Shown here one piece after another: positions 58,011 through 64,000 of a DNA stretch of 64,000 bases. Source of the stretch: Okapia johnstoni (Eukaryota; Chordata; Mammalia; Artiodactyla; Giraffidae); the NCBI GenBank assembly GCA_024291935.2, contig CM044316.1:6130501-6194500 (forward strand). The letters run 5' to 3'. Made by a program: the position numbers and the translations under genes. Below the pieces are notes generated by a model. It made no database searches, was not told the DNA's origin, and worked only from the letters and a program-made list of their open reading frames with translations. Within the stretch, counting starts at the first letter, position 1, and the number at the start of each line of letters is the position of its first letter.

Positions 58011-58840
58011 TTTTAAAAAGAAAATGCAGTCATGTTCTTTCCTACCTCGAGTGCCCTGGCCTCCCCTTCCCTCATTGACTGGGGACTCTAGTACTGTTGT
58101 CTGCAAAGTCACCCCTTTGGGCGGCTGGTTAGACCTGTGTGGTTCCCTGCCACACCTAGCCAGGAGGAGGAGGATAGAGTCCTGCCCTCTGAGACACCCA
58201 TGGGTTCTGCACTCACGTGCCCAGCATAATCAAACAGCTTGACCTAACAAGAGGAACAGGAAGGGCCTGGGGCCTGGGGCAACAACAACCAGTTTTGAGC
58301 CCTGCATGTTTGGCGCCTGGGAGACCCTTTTCCTCGCACAGTCCCCTGACTTGCCTTCTGACTTCAAGAAAGGTTTGATCCTCGCTCATGTGGATAACAA
58401 GCCTGCTCAGAGCCTCCTCTCCTTAGGGATCATGGCCTGTTGTCACACAACTTGCTTTGGTTTCCTGTCATCAGCTGGAGGAGCTGGTTTTGGCATTGAC
58501 CTCATTTGAATCTACCTCTGCTCCTTCCTTGGTAGATGGCCTCAAGCACATGGCTTCACCCTGCTGACCTGCAATGCTGTAATCATTGCAGGTGGAAATA
58601 ATAATGACATGATTAAGTTATTATATCATTATTATATAATTGTTAATAATGATAGGCACTAGACAGGTTGGCCAGTGCCCTTCAAGGGATACAGAGTTTA
58701 AGGACCCCATTTAACATTGTTAAAGTTTATTTATAAATCTCCACATCTTTTATTTGGGCAAGGGGATAAGGAATTTCTGGATTCCTGGAACAGCTTCTCT
58801 GGAAAACAAAGAACCATAAATATTTTTCAGATCTGATTTT
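58011..58840. other. Intergenic, no gene seen
   Basis: Single-copy with an AT-rich patch near 58,595-58,655. Confidence 0.5.
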
Positions 58841-58849
58841 TTTTTTACT

Positions 58850-59650
58850 TTCATTTTTTTAAATTGAGGTGAAATTCACAAAAGAAAAAATTAACCACTT
58901 AAAGTGTACAGCTCAGTGGCATTAAGTGCATTCAAAATGTACAAACATCCCCTCTAGCTAGTTCCAGAACACTTTCATCACCCCAAAAGGAGACCCTGTA
59001 CCCATTAATGGGTACACTCACTCCCCATTACTCCCTCCCCCTCTCAGTCCCTGGCAACTATTAACCTGCTTTCTGTCTCTATGAATCTGCCTGTTCTGGA
59101 GGTTTCATAAATGGAAACATTCAGTAAGTGGCCTTTTGTGTCTAGCTTCTTATACTCAGTATAATGTTTTCAAAGTTCATCCATGTTTTAACACGTGTCA
59201 CTATTAGTTGCTCAGTCATGTCCAATTCTTTGTGACCCCATGGACTGTACCCCACCAGGCTCCTCAAGTCTCTGGAACTCTCCAGGCAAGAATACTGGAG
59301 TGGGTAGCCATTGCCTTCTCCAGGGTATCTTCCCCACCCAGGGATCAAACCCAGGTCTCCCACATTGTAGGCACATTCATGTCTCAGTGCTTCATCCCTT
59401 TTTATGGCTGAATAATATTCCAGGATCTAGAGGACCACATTTTGTCTATCTGTTGATGGACATTTGGGCTGTTTCGACCTTTTGGTGATTGTGACTAGCA
59501 CTGCTGTGAATATTTGTGTACAGGTATTTGTTTGAGTCCCTGTTTTCAGCTCTCTGGGGTCTACACCTAGGAATGGAATGGCTGGATCTTATAAAAACTT
59601 TATGTTTAACTTTTGGAGGAGCTGCCTGATCAAATCCATTTTGAAAAGGC
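58850..59650 (-). repeat. Old L1 (L1M) 3' region, split by a Bov-tA
   Basis: 'cagctcagtggcattaagtg' and 'ggctgaataatattccagga', then 'tctacacctaggaatggaat', are collinear on either side of the SINE. Confidence 0.83.
59200..59382 (-). mobile_element. Bov-tA SINE, head damaged
   Basis: 'tgctcagtcatgtccaattc' to 'aacccaggtctcccacattg', in L1M. Confidence 0.9.
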
Positions 59651-60059
59651 TCACCTGGGTTGGAGACAGTACTGGGTCTTCTAGCCTTGACCGCACCCCC
59701 CACCGCTGCCCCAGGACATTTCTTCTTCTGATGACATTTATTTGAGCCTATACAAGCACAATCTCATGTCTTCCCTCCAGACACCCCATGATGGCTCTCT
59801 ATACCAAACGCTTTCTCCCCCTTGTTCCAGGAACACTGGGCTTTTCCCACTTCCCACTAGGAACCAAGCCATGGGATGGATGAGTGACACTGCAGCTTTG
59901 ACAGGATGGAACACACCTGGCTGGTGATCAGCCCCCTTTACAGATGAGGAATCCGAGGCTCACTGCCATCACAACAGCCCCCTCTCACCCTCTGTTCTTT
60001 AACATCTATGCTCATCAACCCTGAGCAAATGCTGGCATGTGGTCCCTGAACTGCAAATG
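59651..60059. other. Intergenic DNA with a MIR core
   Basis: A sense MIR core at about 59,935-59,962 ('ctttacagatgaggaatccg'). No gene. Confidence 0.5.
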
Positions 60060-60221
60060 CTTTTCTGATTGAATCTGGGGAAAGGAGGTTAAACAAAAAC
60101 TTAAAGAATGATAGGCCCCGATGGAAAAATATCTACAGTATCGCGGGGTCAGTGGTGTCCCCACTAAAAGACACACCCGCATCCTAACCTCCCATATCCG
60201 TGAATGCGACCTTCTTTCCAG

Positions 60222-60425
60222 GATGCATAGTGGCAAAGAATCTGCCTGCGAATGCAGGAGGCGCAAGAAACTCGGGTTCAATCCCTTGGCAGGGAAGATC
60301 CCCTGGAATAGGAAATGGCAACCCACTGCAGTATTCTTGCCTGGGAAATCCCATGGACAGAGGAGCCTGACGGGCTGCAGTCCATGGGGTTGCAAAGAGT
60401 TGGACATAACTGAATGAGCATGTGC
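60222..60425 (+). mobile_element. Bov-tA SINE
   Basis: 'gcatagtggcaaagaatctg' to 'gttggacataactgaatgag', inside the LTR-like repeat. Confidence 0.92.
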
Positions 60426-60728
60426 ACACGTGGTTAAATGAAAGATCTTGAGATCATTCTGGATTTAGAGTGTACTCTAAGTCCAGGGACAGGTGTCCTT
60501 GTAGGGAAAAATAAGAGGAAACAAAGAGAGAAAGGAAGGCCATGTGAAGACAGAGGAAGAGAAAGGGTGATACGCCCACAAGCCAAGGAATGATGAGGGA
60601 GGGTTGCTGGCAGCCATCAGAAGCTGGAAGAGAGGTGGGACAGATTCTGCCTCCGAACCTCTGGAAGGAACCAACCATGCCCACACCTTCATCTCAGACC
60701 TCTGGCCTTCAGGACTGTGAGACAACAG

Positions 60729-61893
60729 GAACCAGAGATCAAATTGCCAATATCCGCTGGATCATCGAAAAAGCAAGAGAGTTCCAGAAAAACATCTATT
60801 TCTGCTTTATTGACTATGCCAAAGCCTTTGACTGTGTGGATCACAATAAACTGTGGAAAATTTGAAAGAGATGGGAATACCAGACCATCTGACCTGTCTC
60901 TTGAGAAACCTGTATGCAGGTCAGGAAGCAACAGTTAGAACTGGACATGGAACAACAGACTGGTTCCTAATAGGAAAAGGAGTACGTCAAGGCTGTATAT
61001 TGTCACCCTGCTTATTTAACTTATATGCAGAGTACATCATGACAAACGCTGGGCTGGAAGAAACACAAGCTGGAATCAAGATTGCCAGGAGAAATATCAA
61101 TAACCTCAGATATGCAGATGACACCACCCTTATGGCAGAAAGTGAAGAAGAACTAAAGAGCCTCTTGATGAAGGTGAAAGAGGAGAGTGAAAAAGTTGGC
61201 TTAAAGCTCAACGTTCAGAAAACTAAGATCATGGCATCTGGTCCCATCACTTCATGGGAAATAGATGGAGAAACAGTAGAAACAGTGTCAGACTTTATTT
61301 TTTTGGGCTCCAAAATCACTGCTGATGGTGATTGCAGCCATGAAATTAAAAGACGCTTATTCCTTGGAAGGAAGGTTATGGCCAACCTAGATAGCATATT
61401 TAGAAGCAGAGACATTACTTTGCCAACGAAAGTCCGTCTAGTCAAGGCTATGGTTTTTCCAGTAGTCATGTATGGATGTGAGAGTTGGACGGTGAAGAAA
61501 GCTGAGTGCTGAAGAATTGATGCTTTTGAACTGTGGTGTTGGAGAAGACTCTTGAGAGTCCCTTGGACTGCAAGGAGATCCAACCAGTCCATCCTAAAAG
61601 AGATCAATCCTGGGTGTTCATTGGAAGGTCTGATGTTGAAGCTGAAACTCCAATACTTTGGCCACCTCATGCGAAGGGTTGACTCATTGGAAAAGACCCT
61701 AATGCTGGGTAGGATTGGGGGCGGGAGGAGAAGGGGACGACAGAGGATGAGATGGTTGGATGGCATCACCGACTCGATGGACATGGGTTTGGGTAGACTC
61801 CGGGAGTTGGTGATGGACAGAGGGGCCTGGCGTGCTGCGGTTCATGGGGTCGCAAAGAGTCAGACACGACTGAGCGACTGATCTGAACTGAAC
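60729..61893 (+). mobile_element. BovB LINE fragment with a mostly open RT
   Basis: 5'-truncated; starts within the reverse transcriptase ('DQIANIRWIIEKAREFQKN'). The region 60853-61512 stays open for over 200 codons and keeps the RT signatures GVRQGCILSPCLFNLY and RYADDTT near 61,110. One frameshift (near 60,862) and one nonsense codon (TGA at 61510, where related copies have CGA) break it. The 3' end shows the BovB tail. Not able to encode a full element. Confidence 0.95.
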
Positions 61894-61929
61894 GCTACCC
61901 AGTTTGTAACCATGTGTTAAAGCAGCCAC

Positions 61930-62374
61930 AGGAAGGCAGGGACAGGAGGGCTGGTCAGGGGTCTCTGCACACTGAACCTGGCCTGATTGTGACTCAGATC
62001 GCCCGCTGAGGCTGAGGTTCCCTGGCCCAGCAGAGAGTAAGGCGTGCCCACAAACAGCCAGGGTGGAGCAAGATAAATGCCATGAAAGAGGTACAATTAT
62101 TATTGTCCTCATTATCATTATTATTGAGTCATTACTGGTCTCTGTGAAATGGGGGGCTCATTATTCCCCCCTCCAGCGCATCCCTCCCTTCCCCACCCCA
62201 GTTAATGGAGCCCCCTTCTTTTGCTGAGGCTAGAGTTGCCAGATCAAACACAAGACACCAAGTGAAATATGAATTTCAGAGAGATGAGGAAAGATGTTTT
62301 CATATAAGAATCTCCCCATGTAACTGCCTTCCCCTCCCCATGCTTAGCCTAGAGTTGTTGTTTTTACAAGTAAC
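61930..62374. other. Intergenic, no gene seen
   Basis: Single-copy with an (att)-rich patch at about 62,095-62,125. Confidence 0.5.
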
Positions 62375-62760
62375 CTTTTTTTTGGCTGTGCCACGTGCAT
62401 GTGGGATCTTAGTTCCCCAACCAGGGATTGAACCTGTACCCCCTGCAGTGGATTGAACCCGTGCTACCTGCAGTGGAAGTGTGGAGTCTTAACCACTGGA
62501 ACGCAGAGCAACAAAGCCCGTGTACCTCAACTCCTGAGCCCGTGCTCCAGACCCTGGGAGCCAAAACTACTGAGCCCACAGGCCTAGAGCCAGAGCTCTG
62601 CAACAAGAGGAACCAGTACAAAGAGAAGCCCACGTGCCGTAACAAGGAGTAGCCCCCACTCGGTGCAACTGGGGAAACCCCACGCAGCAATGAAGACCCA
62701 GCACAGCCAAAAATAAATAAGTAAATAAATACAATTAACCACTGGGCCACCAGAGAAATC
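62375..62760 (-). mobile_element. CHR SINE carrying another CHR
   Basis: Reverse CHR: 'tttttggctgtgccacgtg', then 'cagggattgaacctgtaccc', then 'ttaaccactgg'. It is broken at 62500-62734 by a sense CHR and ends 'gccaccagagaaatccc'. The 'ccctgcagtggattgaaccc' part is locally doubled. Confidence 0.88.
62500..62734 (+). mobile_element. CHR SINE with 11-bp TSD, nested
   Basis: A sense 5'-truncated copy: 'gcaacaaagcccgtgtacct' to 'acccagcacagccaaaaata' and an (aaat)n tail. 'ttaaccactgg' is duplicated at 62489-62499 and 62735-62745. Confidence 0.92.
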
Positions 62761-62764
62761 CCTA

Positions 62765-63300
62765 CAAATAACCTTTTACTTTTGGAGTGACAGATCTAAT
62801 TGCAGAAAAGCTGCGAAGATCGTACGCACAGTTCCCATCTCCTTGACCCAGTTTTCCTGAAAGTTAACATCTCACAAGACCATGGTGTGTTTGTCAAGAC
62901 TGAGAAATTAACACTGGGCAAAACTATTGATGCTACACTCCAGACTTTATCCGATGCCCCCTCATCATCCATGAGTGTCCTTTTTCAGTTTTGGGTCCCG
63001 TCCAGCATGTAGTCATCACATCGCCCCAGTCTCCTCTGGTCTGTGACAGTTTCTCGGGTTTGGTTTTTCCATCACCTTCACAGTCCTGCAGAGTGCTGGC
63101 TGGCTATCCCCCAGGACCACAGAATGTTCCTCCATCTGGGTTTGTCTGCTGTTTTCTTGTGACTAGGTGGGGGGATCTGGGGAGAGGACCACCGAGGTGA
63201 GGGGTCCTCCATGTCACACCGTCCCAGGGGTCTCTGATGTCGTCGTGACTTCTTACTGTGATGTGAACACTGCGCTTCATGCTTGGGGGCACCAGGAGCG
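62765..63300 (-). repeat. Old L1 (L1M) 3' fragment
   Basis: 'tgcagaaaagctgcgaagat', 'cttgacccagttttcctgaa' and 'tctggtctgtgacagtttct': the same part of L1M as at 18.6-19.3 kb. Confidence 0.68.
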
Positions 63301-63434
63301 TTCCCCCTAAACATCTTCAGGAACCAGATGGAGCTTTCGTTCCTTGAAAGCAGAAGACAGCGACAGGACGCATCAGGCACTGGGCCAGTCCCTGGGATGA
63401 ACCCAGGGCTGCTGGAAGACAGATTTTTAAAAAT

Positions 63435-63735
63435 GAATTAATTATCTTTGGTTGCGCCGGGTCTTCACTGCCGTGCATGGGTTTTCTCTAGTTGCGGCAA
63501 GCAGCGGCTGCTTTTCATTGAGGAGTGAGGGCTTCTCATTGCAGTGGCTTCTCGTTGCTGAGCAGGAGCTCTAGGTGCATAGGCTCAAGAGTTGAAGCAC
63601 ACAGGTTTAGTAGCTGTGGACCCTGGGCTTAGTTACCCAGCAGCATGTGGAATCTTTTCAGACCAGGGGCTCGAACGCGTGTCCCCTGCATTGACAGATG
63701 GGTTCTTAACCACTGGATCGCCAGGGAAGTCCCAG
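63435..63735 (-). mobile_element. CHR-2-like SINE
   Basis: 'ctttggttgcgccgggtctt', 'ctctagttgcggcaagcagc' and 'aaccactggatcgccaggga'. Confidence 0.9.
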
Positions 63736-64000
63736 AAGACAGATTTTGATGGGAGAAAGTGGATGTAGAAGAACTTCTCCAACTGCAGAGCCTGGAATCC
63801 TGAAACGGTCCTCTTATCTTCCCAGTTTCCCGAGGCTGCATACTTTGCAGCTTCTTTAAGCGATGAGAGGCAGCCATTTTTGAGAAGTGTGCCTGAAGCG
63901 TGTTCCTCTAATTTAATAGCCTGAAGAACTTGGGCTAGGCCACTTTAACTCTCAGAGTTGATTTCATCTGCACAGCAGCTCCATGATGTTACCCATATTC
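63736..64000. other. Window end with a MIR fragment
   Basis: A reverse MIR-like stretch at about 63,928-63,975 ('ttgggctaggccactttaac'). No gene. Confidence 0.55.

Larger units (their letters stand above)
60100..61925 (+). repeat. Old LTR/MaLR-like repeat split by Bov-tA and BovB
   Basis: Pieces before 60,222, at 60,431-60,728 and after 61,894 ('ctacccagtttgtaacc') are collinear with the copy at 52.1-52.6 kb. Decayed, non-coding. Confidence 0.6.

Overview
The window is mammalian nuclear DNA from a ruminant, most likely a bovid. Evidence is the dense load of ruminant or cetartiodactyl repeats (BovB LINEs, BOV-A2 and Bov-tA SINEs, CHR-type SINEs) on a background of older mammalian L1, MIR and L2 remnants. 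Two single-copy genes place it. The terminal coding exon of EPS15L1 lies on the + strand near 12.7-13.0 kb. KLF2 lies on the - strand near 41.6-44.0 kb. From general knowledge this is the interval equivalent to human 19p13.11, where the two genes are also tail-to-tail neighbours. The bovine chromosome was not checked.

Layout. 1-12.7 kb is intron sequence of EPS15L1 with a 36/38-bp minisatellite and a few SINEs. 12,745-12,959 is the terminal EPS15L1 exon (DPF-rich, AP-2-binding C-terminus), followed by about 1.2 kb of 3' UTR. 14.2-41.5 kb is intergenic: unique DNA mixed with repeats, a 1.3-kb BovB with 35-bp flanking direct repeats, a 66-bp inverted duplication and a 0.55-kb tetranucleotide satellite. 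41.6-44.3 kb is a CpG island holding the three-exon KLF2 gene, its 3' UTR and its promoter (TATA, MEF2 palindrome, GC box). 44.3-64 kb is the upstream flank of KLF2. No coding gene was recognised there. It holds a layered pile of transposons from 46.1 to 51.6 kb, including a full-length processed pseudogene of RPL22L1, and a further BovB with a mostly open reverse transcriptase segment.

How the genes relate. EPS15L1 encodes an endocytic adaptor and KLF2 a zinc-finger transcription factor. They converge with about 27 kb between their 3' ends, and nothing here suggests a shared pathway. I found no new gene system, CRISPR array, tRNA or rRNA gene. The points most worth a second look are: (a) at least five apparent indels in KLF2 exon 2, which prevent a single reading frame and probably reflect sequence error in GC-rich DNA; (b) an RPL22L1 retrocopy that preserves an alternatively spliced transcript, with its 5' TOP start and poly(A) tail; (c) nested insertions dated by their target-site duplications; (d) the unexplained 66-bp inverted duplication; (e) Pumilio-type motifs in both 3' UTRs.
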